From Tenacibaculum sp. Bg11-29 (GTDB lineage Bacteria; Bacteroidota; Bacteroidia; Flavobacteriales; Flavobacteriaceae), in the NCBI RefSeq assembly GCF_002836595.1, contig NZ_PJBB01000003.1:1-64000 (forward strand): a stretch of DNA of 64,000 nucleotides. The letters are read 5' to 3'. This document shows positions 46,751-55,838 of the stretch, piece by piece. A program made the position numbers and the translations under genes. Positions within the stretch are counted from its first letter, which is position 1. Every line of letters begins with the position of its first letter. The notes under the pieces were generated by a model. It saw only the letters and a list, made by a program, of their open reading frames with translations. It was not told where the DNA came from and did not search any database.

Positions 46751-47257
46751 TTACTTTTTTATCATTTTTGTAAAGCTTGATAATAACCAATGTTCATCAG
46801 CCTTTATCGTTTTATCTAGAATATTATTTACGGTAGTTGTTACGGTAGATAAGTCTTTCATAACCTTTTTAAAAGCTTCAACATCTTCCGATTCTTCTTC
46901 AACATCCGTTTGTAATTCTTCTAAAACTTTTAAAACAGGTTCAATTTCACGCTTCTTTCGCTCTTTGGTAACTTGTTTAAACAACTCCCAAATATCTTTA
47001 TCTGCAACAAAAAACTCTTTACGTTCTCCCATAACAAACTCTTTCCTTACAATTCCCCAATCAATCAATGCTCTTACATTCATGTTTACATTTCCTCTCG
47101 AAATTTGTAAAATTCCCATAATATCATCTGCTGATAAAGGGTTTGTAGATACTAATAAAAGTGCATGAACTTGCGCCATGGTTTTGTTTATTCCCCAACT
47201 AGTTGCTAAACTTCCCCAGGTATGTATGTACTTTAATTTTGCAGCTTCTAAATTCAT
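46751..47257 (-). CDS. GbsR/MarR-family transcriptional regulator
   Basis: A 168-residue winged-helix protein: KLKYIHTWGSLATSWGINKTMAQVHALL is the GbsR-family start, and ADDIMGILQISRGNVNMNVRALIDWGIV is the recognition region; the C-terminus is an acidic coiled coil for dimerisation. ATG 47257 was chosen because a full promoter (TTG-N19-TATATTTG) ends four bases before it. It heads the cluster 41619-47257 and very likely controls it through the two palindromes at 46715 and 47286; the inducer is unknown. Confidence 0.88.
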   Translation of the reverse strand: MNLEAAKLKYIHTWGSLATSWGINKTMAQVHALLLVSTNPLSADDIMGILQISRGNVNMNVRALIDWGIVRKEFVMGERKEFFVADKDIWELFKQVTKERKKREIEPVLKVLEELQTDVEEESEDVEAFKKVMKDLSTVTTTVNNILDKTIKADEHWLLSSFTKMIKK

Positions 47258-47261
47258 ACAG

Positions 47262-47291
47262 CAAATATATAACATATTATTAAACTTTCAA
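47262..47291 (-). promoter_or_regulatory. Promoter of the GbsR gene, nearly touching the ATG
   Basis: Minus-strand TTG (47289-47291), 19 bases, then TATATTTG (47262-47269) is a full match to the Bacteroidetes promoter. Only CTGT separates it from the ATG at 47257, so the mRNA should be leaderless. The -33 element lies inside the palindrome. Confidence 0.7.
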
Positions 47292-47303
47292 TAATTATTG
47301 AAA
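47286..47303. promoter_or_regulatory. Palindromic operator overlapping the GbsR promoter
   Basis: TTTCAATAATTATTGAAA is a perfect 18-bp palindrome covering the -33 TTG of the regulator's promoter, between the divergent regulator and sigma-factor genes. Autorepression is the natural reading. Confidence 0.65.
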
Positions 47304-47375
47304 ATAAAATAATATATTTTTTTATGTTATCTTGTAATACTTTTAATTCTATGAATACTAATCAATAAAACAATT

Positions 47376-47858
47376 TTGAGTAACGACTTTTACACAACAT
47401 CTATAGTACCGCATGCAGGTCTTATAATTAAAATATGTAGAGCATATACAGATTCTCAGGAAGATTTTGAAGATTTTTATCAAGAGGCATGCTTACAAAT
47501 TTGGAAAAGCAGAGATGCTTTTAAAGAAAAATCGAAGTGGAGTACTTGGATATACAGAATCACACTAAATGTTTGTCTAACTTTAAATAAGAAGAACAAA
47601 CGAAGAGGGACTAATGTAGAAATACTTCATGAAGAGTCTGAAAAAAACACCGCTTTTAAAGATGAGAATTTGAATTTACTGTATGATGCTATCAAAAAAT
47701 TGTCAGAGACAGATAGGGCAGTTATTTTATTGCATCTGGAAGAAAATCCGCACAAAGAAATTGCTACAATTATAGGAACGAGCCCAAATAACATTGCAGT
47801 TCGTATTAACAGAATTAAAAAACAATTAAAAATTATACTAGATGGAAAAATCAATTGA
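47376..47858 (+). CDS. ECF-type RNA polymerase sigma factor
   Basis: A 160-residue sigma-70-family factor: region 2 with DFYQEACLQIWKSRDAFKEKSKWSTWIYRI and region 4 with LSETDRAVILLHLEENPHKEIATIIGTSPNNIAVRI. The start is a TTG at 47376; homologues begin a few residues before the conserved FY. The next gene overlaps by 17 bases and encodes a membrane protein that may act as anti-sigma factor. It diverges from the GbsR gene. Confidence 0.88.
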   Translation: MSNDFYTTSIVPHAGLIIKICRAYTDSQEDFEDFYQEACLQIWKSRDAFKEKSKWSTWIYRITLNVCLTLNKKNKRRGTNVEILHEESEKNTAFKDENLNLLYDAIKKLSETDRAVILLHLEENPHKEIATIIGTSPNNIAVRINRIKKQLKIILDGKIN

Positions 47859-48459
47859 AAAAATATGGAACGAAGCATTTATTAACGAACAAGCATTAAT
47901 TGCTCCAAAAATAAATGGATTATACAATCAAAAATCAAAGTCGGTTATCAATAAAATAAGAAGAACTTATGAAATAGATAATAAAGGATTGCTACCTATG
48001 GCTTTCATATTAGTTATAGGAATGAGTATGTTTTCTGAAGCAATTATTGGAATTTACGGCGCTTTCTTATTATTAAGTTTGTATTTTTTTAACCAACGTT
48101 TATTGAATAAATTTAAGACAATTGATGTAAAATCTGACAACTTAACTTATTTAAAAAGCTATAGAAACATTATTACTTTAATTACAAAATCTACTAAAAA
48201 ACTTTTTGTTTTTGCGATTCCAATGGCAGTTTTATCAATTTTCGCAATTGCATATACTATTAAAGAAAAGAGCTTCTTATCAAAATTTATTTCAAGCGAC
48301 ACAACAATTATTGAAGTTTTAGGTATTGGTTTAATCGTTGCTATTATTGTTTCTTTTATTGGAATACTAATTTTTAAACTATCTACTAAAATTTTATATG
48401 CAACGCTAATTTCAAAACTAGATAGCATTATTAAAGAAATGGAAGAGTTAAAAAACTAA
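47842..48459 (+). CDS. Membrane protein, possible anti-sigma factor
   Basis: A 205-residue protein with a soluble N-terminus (residues 1-50, IEKIWNEAFINEQ, NKIRRTYEID) and four membrane segments (GLLPMAFILVIGMSMF, IIGIYGAFLLLSLYFF, LFVFAIPMAVLSIFAIAY, IGLIVAIIVSFIGILIFKL). The 17-base overlap with the sigma gene and the soluble N-terminus suggest a membrane-bound partner that restrains the sigma factor; no zinc anti-sigma motif is visible, so this is inference. Confidence 0.75.
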   Translation: MEKSIEKIWNEAFINEQALIAPKINGLYNQKSKSVINKIRRTYEIDNKGLLPMAFILVIGMSMFSEAIIGIYGAFLLLSLYFFNQRLLNKFKTIDVKSDNLTYLKSYRNIITLITKSTKKLFVFAIPMAVLSIFAIAYTIKEKSFLSKFISSDTTIIEVLGIGLIVAIIVSFIGILIFKLSTKILYATLISKLDSIIKEMEELKN

Positions 48460-48470
48460 ACTTAAATTAT

Positions 48471-48500
48471 AACGGAATTGTATCATAATATAATTCCGTT
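48471..48500. terminator. Bidirectional terminator
   Basis: AACGGAATT and AATTCCGTT form a 9-bp stem with a 12-base loop between the convergent sigma-partner and J-domain genes (stop codons at 48459 and 48501). Confidence 0.7.
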
Positions 48501-49217
48501 TTACTTTTTGGTACGTGTTCTTTTTTTCAATTTAAAAATACGGTCATCATAGTAAGCTACTAGTTCATTTACAAATAACATTGGTTTTTCATAAGATGTT
48601 AAAACTGTATACGTATGTGAAGATAATAAACTTTCTAACTGACGCTCTAACGCTATTATTTGATTTTTCAAATAAGCATTATTATCAATAACATTACTCT
48701 TTATTGACACATTATTTAATGTAATTGAAGTGTTTCCATTAAAAATATGTGCGTGATATGCTTGTAATTCTTCTAATGTTCCCGTTTTATATATTTCAAT
48801 AAGTTTGGTTGTAATATCAGTAGCTAGTTCTTGTTCATTTTCTTTCAAAGAAAACTTATCAGGATGCACATATAACATAGCCTCTTTGTATAAACGCTTT
48901 TTTTCTTTTTGATTAGAGTCTTCAGAAAGGAGTGCTCTTTTTTTAACTATTTTTAGGCCTGTTGTGGCAACATCGTTTTTATCTTTCTTTTTCTGCGCTA
49001 AACGTTTTTCTTTTTTAGCTTTCTTTTGGATTTTATATAAGATAGTTAATTCTCTTTCTTCAACTAATAAATCTGCAATAGCATTTCTTAAAGATTGTTC
49101 AAACGGAAATAAATCCTGCTCTATTTGATTAATTTCTTTCTTTAAAGAAACTATCTTTTCTTTTAATTTTAAAAGATTTACATCCGTTTTTTTAATAAGA
49201 GATTCACTATCTTTCAT
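48501..49217 (-). CDS. J-domain protein with N-terminal coiled coil
   Basis: A 238-residue protein. Residues 10-75 form a coiled coil rich in Lys and Glu. Residues about 105-155 resemble a DnaJ domain with HPD at 118-120 (LYKEAMLYVHPDKFSL), the tripeptide that stimulates DnaK ATPase. The C-terminal 70 residues include a second helical region. No DnaJ zinc domain is present, so it is a specialised co-chaperone with unknown client. It lies 9 bases after recQ and is probably co-transcribed. Confidence 0.8.
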   Translation of the reverse strand: MKDSESLIKKTDVNLLKLKEKIVSLKKEINQIEQDLFPFEQSLRNAIADLLVEERELTILYKIQKKAKKEKRLAQKKKDKNDVATTGLKIVKKRALLSEDSNQKEKKRLYKEAMLYVHPDKFSLKENEQELATDITTKLIEIYKTGTLEELQAYHAHIFNGNTSITLNNVSIKSNVIDNNAYLKNQIIALERQLESLLSSHTYTVLTSYEKPMLFVNELVAYYDDRIFKLKKRTRTKK

Positions 49218-49226
49218 ACAACAACC

Positions 49227-51341
49227 TTATCTTTTCTTTTGTAAAATAGTAAGTCCTATTCTTATTTGCTCATAAGGTACTTTCTCTCCTAAAAACTCAA
49301 AATAAGGTTTTAAAGTAGGTTCGTTTTTTAATACTTTTTTTGCATTTGCAATTAACTTAATAGTATTTGCATCAATAAATTCATCTAAACTCACATCTTT
49401 TCCTTCTAAATATAATTTAGACAAATGAGAAAATATTGTTTGTGCTTTTAAGTTTCGTTTTTCTGCGATATCATCTATTGAAAAACCTTCTTTATATAAA
49501 GCATACGTTTCTAAAGTCGTATCTTTTTTACCTTTCTTTTTTTCTTTAACAAAGGTTTTAATCTCTTCCATAAACTCGCCTCCATACACTTCTAGTTTTC
49601 GTTTCCCTACGCCACTTATTGTCATAAATGCCGAATCTGTTTGCGGGCGTTCATTTTCTAATTCTCGTAAAGTCGCGTCACTAAAAACTAAATAAGCGGC
49701 AATATTTTCTTCTTGCGCTATACGATAACGTAGTTTTCGTAAACGTTCAAACAAAGTGTCTTTAACAGCTGTTTTTGATACCTTTCTTCCTTTAGAGTTG
49801 GTTACCTTTTCTTCTTTCTTAAATTCAACAGGTACTGTTAATTGAATTTTCTCTCCATTAAAAAGTACTTTCTTAGAAAAATCAGTTAATTGTAATGTGT
49901 TATTTAAATGGAATGCTATCTGACAATATCCTTGGTTTATTAACTGAATAATATAATGCTGCCAATCTTTCCAAGAAATATCTGCTCCAATTCCGTAGGT
50001 TTTTAAAGTTTGATAATTTTTATCTAAAACTCCTGCATTTTTTGCACCTCTTAATACGTCAACCACCGTACCCATAGCTTCTTTTTCTTGCAATCTATAA
50101 ATAGCAGAAAGTGCTTTTTGAGCTATAACTGTTCCATCAAAAAACTGCACTGGATTTTTACACACATCACAGTTACCACAATCATCTTCTATTAATTCAC
50201 CAAAATAACTTAGTAAAACTTTTCGTCTACATGCAGTTGCTTCTGCAAACTGCTTCATACGATCTAACTTCGCTTCTTGTACTTCTTGATTACTGCTATT
50301 CGCAATAAATTGACGCAACTGAATTACATCTGCATAACTATGAAACAACAATGCTTTTGCTGGCAAACCATCACGCCCAGAACGTCCTATTTCTTGGTAA
50401 TAACCTTCAATATTTTTAGGCATATTATAATGAATCACCCAACGCACATTCGATTTATCGATTCCCATACCAAATGCAACTGTAGCACAAATAATTTGAA
50501 CCTCATCTTTAATAAAATCTTCCTGATTCTTAGAGCGTTCTTCAAAAGTTAATCCCGCATGATACGATTTTGCATTTATTTTTTGCTGCTTTAACTTCCC
50601 TGCCAATTGCTCTGTTGCTTTTCTACTTAAACAATACACAATACCAGCTTCATTTGGTCTTTTATTGATAAATTTAAGTATCTGTTGAACCCTGTCATTT
50701 GCAGGTCGTACCTCTAAACTTATATTTGCTCTATTAAAAGAGCTTACATATTTAGTTGCATGAGGTACTGCTAATTGTTCTAATATATCTTCTTGAGTTG
50801 CTTTATCTGCTGTTGCTGTTAATGCAACAATAGGTACGTCTGGTAATGTTCTTTTTAAAAATGATAATTGTTTATAGGAAGGTCTAAAATCATGCCCCCA
50901 AGCAGATATACAATGCGCTTCATCAATAGCAACACAACTTATATACGTTTGGTTTAATATATTTTGAAGCAATGCTAAACTTTCTGGAGCAACGTATACT
51001 AATCTTACTGTTTTATTAACAATCGCATCAAAAACTTGTTGTTGCTCTTCAGGTGATTGACTACTGTTGTAATATGTTGCTGCTATTCCGTTTGCCTTTA
51101 AACTATCTACTTGATCTTTCATTAAGGCAATTAATGGTGAAATAACTAATGTTATTCCGTCAAAAAACAATGCAGGCAATTGAAAACATATCGATTTTCC
51201 TCCACCCGTTGGCATTATTACCAAGGTATCTTTTTTAGCTAAAACATTTTCAATGATTTTTTGTTGCTCTAATCGAAAGCTATCATATCCAAAATTTGCT
51301 TTTAATTTCTCTAATAAATCGTTCTCTGTTATCTGCATCAT
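49227..51341 (-). CDS. recQ: ATP-dependent DNA helicase RecQ
   Basis: A 704-residue 3'-5' helicase of recombination and replication repair. Order of domains: helicase with Walker [17 protein letters not shown], Walker [17 protein letters not shown] and motif [24 protein letters not shown]; zinc-binding Cys cluster ([13 protein letters not shown]...CGNCDVC); winged helix; HRDC ([16 protein letters not shown]...[15 protein letters not shown]); and a C-terminal helix-turn-helix ([20 protein letters not shown]). A TATTTTTG box lies five bases before the ATG. Confidence 0.96.
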   Translation of the reverse strand: MMQITENDLLEKLKANFGYDSFRLEQQKIIENVLAKKDTLVIMPTGGGKSICFQLPALFFDGITLVISPLIALMKDQVDSLKANGIAATYYNSSQSPEEQQQVFDAIVNKTVRLVYVAPESLALLQNILNQTYISCVAIDEAHCISAWGHDFRPSYKQLSFLKRTLPDVPIVALTATADKATQEDILEQLAVPHATKYVSSFNRANISLEVRPANDRVQQILKFINKRPNEAGIVYCLSRKATEQLAGKLKQQKINAKSYHAGLTFEERSKNQEDFIKDEVQIICATVAFGMGIDKSNVRWVIHYNMPKNIEGYYQEIGRSGRDGLPAKALLFHSYADVIQLRQFIANSSNQEVQEAKLDRMKQFAEATACRRKVLLSYFGELIEDDCGNCDVCKNPVQFFDGTVIAQKALSAIYRLQEKEAMGTVVDVLRGAKNAGVLDKNYQTLKTYGIGADISWKDWQHYIIQLINQGYCQIAFHLNNTLQLTDFSKKVLFNGEKIQLTVPVEFKKEEKVTNSKGRKVSKTAVKDTLFERLRKLRYRIAQEENIAAYLVFSDATLRELENERPQTDSAFMTISGVGKRKLEVYGGEFMEEIKTFVKEKKKGKKDTTLETYALYKEGFSIDDIAEKRNLKAQTIFSHLSKLYLEGKDVSLDEFIDANTIKLIANAKKVLKNEPTLKPYFEFLGEKVPYEQIRIGLTILQKKR

Positions 51342-51346
51342 ATTTG

Positions 51347-51354
51347 CAAAAATA
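51347..51354 (-). promoter_or_regulatory. Promoter box 5 bases before recQ
   Basis: Minus-strand TATTTTTG fits TAnnTTTG and is followed by CAAAT and ATG. No clear -33 TTG at the expected distance. Confidence 0.45.
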
Positions 51355-51364
51355 GCTATAAAAA

Positions 51365-51390
51365 AAGCATAGAAAATAATTTCTATGCTT
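51365..51390 (-). terminator. Terminator of the tricorn-like protease gene
   Basis: AAGCATAGAAA and TTTCTATGCTT form a perfect 11-bp stem with a 4-base loop between the protease stop (51420) and recQ. Confidence 0.75.
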
Positions 51391-51419
51391 CATTTTATTT
51401 TTAGTAAAATCAGTTATTT

Positions 51420-54400
51420 CTAGTTTAAATCTTTCAATAAAACCTCAACTGCTTTTTTAAGTTGTGCATCTTCACCTCTTTCTTTCCATCCTGGTGCATT
51501 TTTAACTAAATAATCAGGAACTGCAGGCGCTTCATTTTCCATGTTTTTTCCTGTTTTTTTAACAAACCAAGCTCTAAACGGCATACGAATTGCTCCGTTT
51601 TGTAATCTTTTTCCTCCTGTAGAAACTACGGCTCCGAATGTTGGTTGCCCTACTAACTTCCCTAATCCTAAATTTTTAAAAGCATGTGAAAAAATTTCAG
51701 CATTCGAGTAACTATTCTCATTACACAAAGCAACTACTGGTTTTGTGTTTACTGATAAGATTGCACGTTCATTAAACGGATAATTCCCTGCAAACTTCTT
51801 ATTATTTTTTAAACTCTTAACCGCTCCTCTAGGTATTGTATAAGCATGTTGATCTACATTTAAAACAGCCATTAATCTGTCGGTTGTCCAACCACCACCA
51901 TTATAACGCACATCAATTACAATTCCTTTTTTACCATAACCACTTGCTTTTAATTCACGCTCAAAACGTTCGAAACTTGGCATGTTCATTCCTTGAATAT
52001 GAATATATCCTAATTTTCCGTTTGAATATTCATCTACTAATTTTTTACGAGAAGTTATCCACGCTTCATACTGTTGCCCTCTAATAGATCTTTGTGGTCT
52101 TATTACCACATCTTCTTTGCCTTTTAAACTCAACAAAACTTCGTTTCCTTGGGTTTGTTTTAATAATTTATAAAAGTTTGTATTTTTAGCAATTTTAGCA
52201 CCATTTATAGCAACAATAATATCTCCCTTATTTAATTTACTTTTCGATTTATCTGCAACTGTATTTTCTAAAACATAGTTCACTTTTACTCCGTCATTAG
52301 AATTTGTTACATCTAAGCCTAATAAACCTACTTTATCACTTGTATTTTTAGGGGCAGTTCCTCGATATCCCATGTGACTTGCGTTTAACTGGCCTAATAA
52401 TAAATTATACATATACGTATAATCTTGATGTGTGCTTGCAGATAATACCCAAGGTCTATATTTTTTAACCAACCCGCTCCAATCATATCCATGAAATTCA
52501 GGATCATAAAAACCAGCCGTTAAAGCTCTGATTCCTTCATTAAAAACCTGCTCATATTCTTTCTCTCTATTTTTGGTGTACGTAGCCGAGTGTGGTAATT
52601 TTGTTACTTTATCAGACTTTGTATCTAAATTACTTAAACTTCCTCTTGTTGTAAAGTAAACTTTTCCTTTATTTTCAGAGATTCCTCTTGCACCTCGCAC
52701 TGCTTTAATTGCTTTTGGTTTACTTCCATCCCACTTCACTTTGTAAGTACTTCTTTTTTTACTTGCAGGATCTGTTGCTGAAAAATAAATAAACTTACTA
52801 TCTGCACTAAAAACTGGGCTATATTCATTGTCTTGTAAAGAAGTTACCTGAACTAAACGATTGTATATTTTATCTTCATCAATCTTAACAATTACTTCTT
52901 TCTCCTTTTTCTTATCCTTTTTACTAGATTTTTCTTTTTTCTCTGGATAATAAGAACCTTCTTCATGATCTTTCTTAGATTTTTCCCAATCAGATTTATC
53001 TAACCAAACCATCCAAACATCATAATTAATTCCGCTTCTATTTGATAAAAACGCTAACTTTTTACCATCTGCACTCCAAACAGGATTTCCATCACTTCTT
53101 GGGTGCATTGAGACATTCATCTTAGTTGAAGGATTTTTAATAGACTGAATAAATATTTCGCTATCAAAATTTAAATCTTCTTGTGAGTATGCGATATAAT
53201 TACTGTCAGGACTCCATGAAACGCCTTCGGCTGCTGCCCATGAGTTTGAGTACTCTTTCGATTTAACAATTTTACCGTCTTTTAAATCGGCAATCATTAA
53301 AACTCCTCGACCAACTTGATATGCTATTTTCTTACCATCAGGAGAAACTAAAGAACTTTCTATATCTTCTTTACTGTTGGTTAACTTCGTTACTTTAGTT
53401 TTTAAACTACGATGTAAGCCAACCAATGTATCTGTAGAAACTGTACTATATAACTGATAAACACCACTTCTATCGGATGAAAAAACAACCGTTTTATCAT
53501 CTACCCATTGTGGATTGCGATCTCTAAACGAATGTTTACTCACATTGTTCGAGCGTTTCTTTTCTTTATTATTTTCTTTTACAAAAATTTCTCCGTTAAT
53601 TTCGAGTGCTATACTTTTTCCGTTTGGTGAAACTGCATAACTACTAATTCCGTTAGAAACTGTTTTCGTTTCTTCTTCTTCAAATCGATTATCAGAAAAA
53701 ATAGTTAAGTTTATTTTTTGCTTCGAACCGTTTTCAACTTTAAATAAATTTACACCGCTTAAATAAATAAACATTCCCTTATTACTTACTGAAAATGCTC
53801 TAACACCATCTTTTTTCTCTGAAGTTAATTGAGTTGCAACTCCATTCGAAGTTCCGTTTGAAGAAATTGATTGCTTATAAACGTTGTATCTTCCACTTTT
53901 TGCACCTACATAATATAAGTTACCAGCAGCATCCCAAATAGGAGAATGATCATTGATATTATTGTTTGTTATTTGAATGTACTTCTTCGTTTCTGTATTA
54001 TAAATCCAAATATCTCTTTGTGCTGAACCTGAATAATCTTCACGTGCAATACGACAAGCTCCTTTAGTAAAAGCTATTAACTTTCCGTTTGGTGAAACTG
54101 TTGCCATTTCTCCATAGGCTGTTAATAAACGTTGTGGTGTTCCTCCTTTTTCGTTTACAGTGTACATTTGCGCATCCCATTCTGGCCCTCTAAATACACG
54201 ACGAGTTGTAAAAACAACATCGCCTTTTTCTGTCCAGTTAGTTGGTATGTTTGCCGTAGGGTAATATGTTAATTGCTTTGGTACTCCTCCATTTACAGAA
54301 GTTGTAAATATATTGTCGTTCCCTTTTCTATTTGACGAAAAAGCTAACGCTGTTCCATTAGTGTTCCAAACCGGGTTACTTTCATACCCTTTATGAATTG

Positions 54401-54575
54401 TTACCCTTTTGGATTGCTTATTATTAAAATTATATATCCAAATATCTCCATAATAACTAAATGCCATTTGGGAAGCATCATTGCTTATAGCAGGTTTTCG
54501 AATTAAAGCATTTTGTGATATTGATACGCCTATACTAAATAGTGTACCTAGCAGGAATAAAGTATTTTTAAACAT
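51420..54575 (-). CDS. Tricorn-like S41 family protease
   Basis: A 1051-residue exported protease. The signal peptide is at 1-21 (GVSISQ). Residues about 25-560 form PD40/WD40-like beta-propellers (SNDASQMAFSYYGDIWIYN, and repeated SPDGKKIAY and SADGKKLAF blades) with a Lys-rich loop at 555-580. A PDZ domain lies at about 745-830 (GLLGLDVTNSNDGVKVNYVL). The S41 catalytic domain has VIDVRYNGGG and the nucleophile Ser near 955 in NENSYSNAEIFSHAF. Such enzymes degrade oligopeptides in the periplasm. It has its own terminator. Confidence 0.93.
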   Translation of the reverse strand: MFKNTLFLLGTLFSIGVSISQNALIRKPAISNDASQMAFSYYGDIWIYNFNNKQSKRVTIHKGYESNPVWNTNGTALAFSSNRKGNDNIFTTSVNGGVPKQLTYYPTANIPTNWTEKGDVVFTTRRVFRGPEWDAQMYTVNEKGGTPQRLLTAYGEMATVSPNGKLIAFTKGACRIAREDYSGSAQRDIWIYNTETKKYIQITNNNINDHSPIWDAAGNLYYVGAKSGRYNVYKQSISSNGTSNGVATQLTSEKKDGVRAFSVSNKGMFIYLSGVNLFKVENGSKQKINLTIFSDNRFEEEETKTVSNGISSYAVSPNGKSIALEINGEIFVKENNKEKKRSNNVSKHSFRDRNPQWVDDKTVVFSSDRSGVYQLYSTVSTDTLVGLHRSLKTKVTKLTNSKEDIESSLVSPDGKKIAYQVGRGVLMIADLKDGKIVKSKEYSNSWAAAEGVSWSPDSNYIAYSQEDLNFDSEIFIQSIKNPSTKMNVSMHPRSDGNPVWSADGKKLAFLSNRSGINYDVWMVWLDKSDWEKSKKDHEEGSYYPEKKEKSSKKDKKKEKEVIVKIDEDKIYNRLVQVTSLQDNEYSPVFSADSKFIYFSATDPASKKRSTYKVKWDGSKPKAIKAVRGARGISENKGKVYFTTRGSLSNLDTKSDKVTKLPHSATYTKNREKEYEQVFNEGIRALTAGFYDPEFHGYDWSGLVKKYRPWVLSASTHQDYTYMYNLLLGQLNASHMGYRGTAPKNTSDKVGLLGLDVTNSNDGVKVNYVLENTVADKSKSKLNKGDIIVAINGAKIAKNTNFYKLLKQTQGNEVLLSLKGKEDVVIRPQRSIRGQQYEAWITSRKKLVDEYSNGKLGYIHIQGMNMPSFERFERELKASGYGKKGIVIDVRYNGGGWTTDRLMAVLNVDQHAYTIPRGAVKSLKNNKKFAGNYPFNERAILSVNTKPVVALCNENSYSNAEIFSHAFKNLGLGKLVGQPTFGAVVSTGGKRLQNGAIRMPFRAWFVKKTGKNMENEAPAVPDYLVKNAPGWKERGEDAQLKKAVEVLLKDLN

Positions 54576-54884
54576 TCGTTTGGTTTTATATAAACGAAGT
54601 TAGATTTTTATGAATATTCTACATAAATTTTAAGAAATTTTAACGTTTATACTTATAAACGATATATAATTCTTAAAATGTGTATATTTTTATTGTAAGC
54701 GTAATTTCATTAATGTTTCCGTTACGGTTAGTATGTGAATAAAAATAATGAACTTCTGATTAAGCACTTAATAATAACTTTTTATTTTGTTATTACCTTT
54801 TTTATTCTAAAGTCAAATCAAAAATATCTGGCAAATCTAATTAAAAGTTCTTAGCTTTAGATTAAGCACTAAACTTAGTAATTA
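54576..54884. other. 309-base spacer with a repeated ATTAAGCACT
   Basis: No reading frame is convincing. ATTAAGCACT occurs twice in direct orientation (54759-54768 and 54861-54870), each followed by AT-rich sequence with AATAA/TTATTAA. CCGTTACGG at 54719-54727 resembles the ends of cassette spacers, but the match is weak. No terminator hairpin was seen after the TIR-like gene. Confidence 0.4.
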
Positions 54885-55220
54885 TTAACAAATGACTTTC
54901 ATTCTTTTATTATTAATACCTTTATTAACTTTTTGAATTAATTCTGCGTAAGTAAATTTTCTAATCGTTTTTTGTAATTCCTTTGCCTTTTCTATTTCAA
55001 TTTTAACCCAGTCCGATTTAAATACACTTTCAGTTTCAATTAAAATAATTTCATCACACTTTTCTAGCTCCTCAAAAACTCTTTGTTGTTTGTTTATGGA
55101 ATTATTATGTAAAAGGTCAATATAGACCTCTCCATATTCAGAAAACATATCATTTACGCTTGTCAAAAAATCTAATGATATTATTTTGTCTCTTGTCGTA
55201 TAGCTTATGAAATATTTCAT
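54885..55220 (-). CDS. Stand-alone TIR-like domain protein
   Basis: A 111-residue protein composed of one domain: FISYTTRDK (first strand and AA/Asp region), GEVYIDLLHN (second strand), CDEIILIET (third strand) and SDWVKIEIEKA, in which Trp71-x3-Glu75 matches the WxxxE region carrying the catalytic Glu of TIR NADases. It is shorter than usual (about 130-150) and lacks an extra sensor domain. ATG 55220 abuts the stop of the membrane-protein gene (TAAATG), so the two are an obligate-looking pair. Enzymatic activity is inferred. Confidence 0.7.
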   Translation of the reverse strand: MKYFISYTTRDKIISLDFLTSVNDMFSEYGEVYIDLLHNNSINKQQRVFEELEKCDEIILIETESVFKSDWVKIEIEKAKELQKTIRKFTYAELIQKVNKGINNKRMKVIC

Positions 55221-55700
55221 TTAAATTACTTTAAAGAGAAATAAAATTAAAGTAAAAGTATTTAATCCTATGAAAACGTGATACATTCTAACTGACGGAT
55301 TTTTTAGGGCTCTTTTCCATCTATCAATTTTTGTTCTATTATCTTCTAAGGTAAATTCTTCGCTATCAAAATTTTCATTGCTTATTGTATTCCTCTCTTT
55401 TAATTTCTTAAACCTTTCATCCATTTTTTCTCTCAAATTTTCTTGATGAAAATAGGTGTAGCTATCCAAATACCAAAATGTGAAGGTTAGTATGTATAAC
55501 GTGACAAATAAGGAAAAATCTAATGAATTATTTGATAGTTTTATAATTGCAGGAATTGATATCCCAATTAATATTAGACACATTTTTTTCAACTCAGTAC
55601 TTGCAGAACTAAATCTGGCTGTTGCTGAATGTAATTGTTCTATTATTTTCCAATCTACTTCATCTTCAAATGAGCTTTTATACTCTTCTTTATTTATCAT
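55221..55700 (-). CDS. Three-segment membrane protein paired with the TIR-like gene
   Basis: A 159-residue protein. A cytosolic helical N-terminus (EEYKSSFEDEVDWKIIEQLH) leads to two close membrane segments (LKKMCLILIGISIPAIIKL and SLFVTLYILTFTFWYLDSY), a charged cytosolic region of about 55 residues and a last segment (YHVFIGLNTFTLILFLFKV). The pattern resembles SLATT-like membrane effectors or sensors of bacterial immunity, but the family assignment is not certain. ATG 55700 was chosen over GTG 55709. The promoter and an attC-like site lie directly upstream. Confidence 0.7.
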   Translation of the reverse strand: MINKEEYKSSFEDEVDWKIIEQLHSATARFSSASTELKKMCLILIGISIPAIIKLSNNSLDFSLFVTLYILTFTFWYLDSYTYFHQENLREKMDERFKKLKERNTISNENFDSEEFTLEDNRTKIDRWKRALKNPSVRMYHVFIGLNTFTLILFLFKVI

Positions 55701-55710
55701 TTTTTTCACT

Positions 55711-55785
55711 TTTTACCCAACACAGTTAAGAATATAATTTCATTTTAATGAATTATATTCAATGTTAACGAAATTAGCTAAAAAA
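55711..55785 (-). repeat. attC-like site upstream of the TIR/membrane pair
   Basis: On the minus strand it ends in GTTGGGT (GTTRRRY, the integron crossover core) immediately before the membrane-protein gene. Internally GAATATAATT (rc) pairs with AATATAATT across 11 bases, giving a stable fold. It is clearly related to the site at 60437-60505 (shared CCAAC, AATTATATTCA and AAATTA blocks). Confidence 0.5.
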
Positions 55786-55838
55786 GAAATAAAATCAAAC
55801 TAAATTTTACAATACCATCACCATCTAATTTCTTATAG

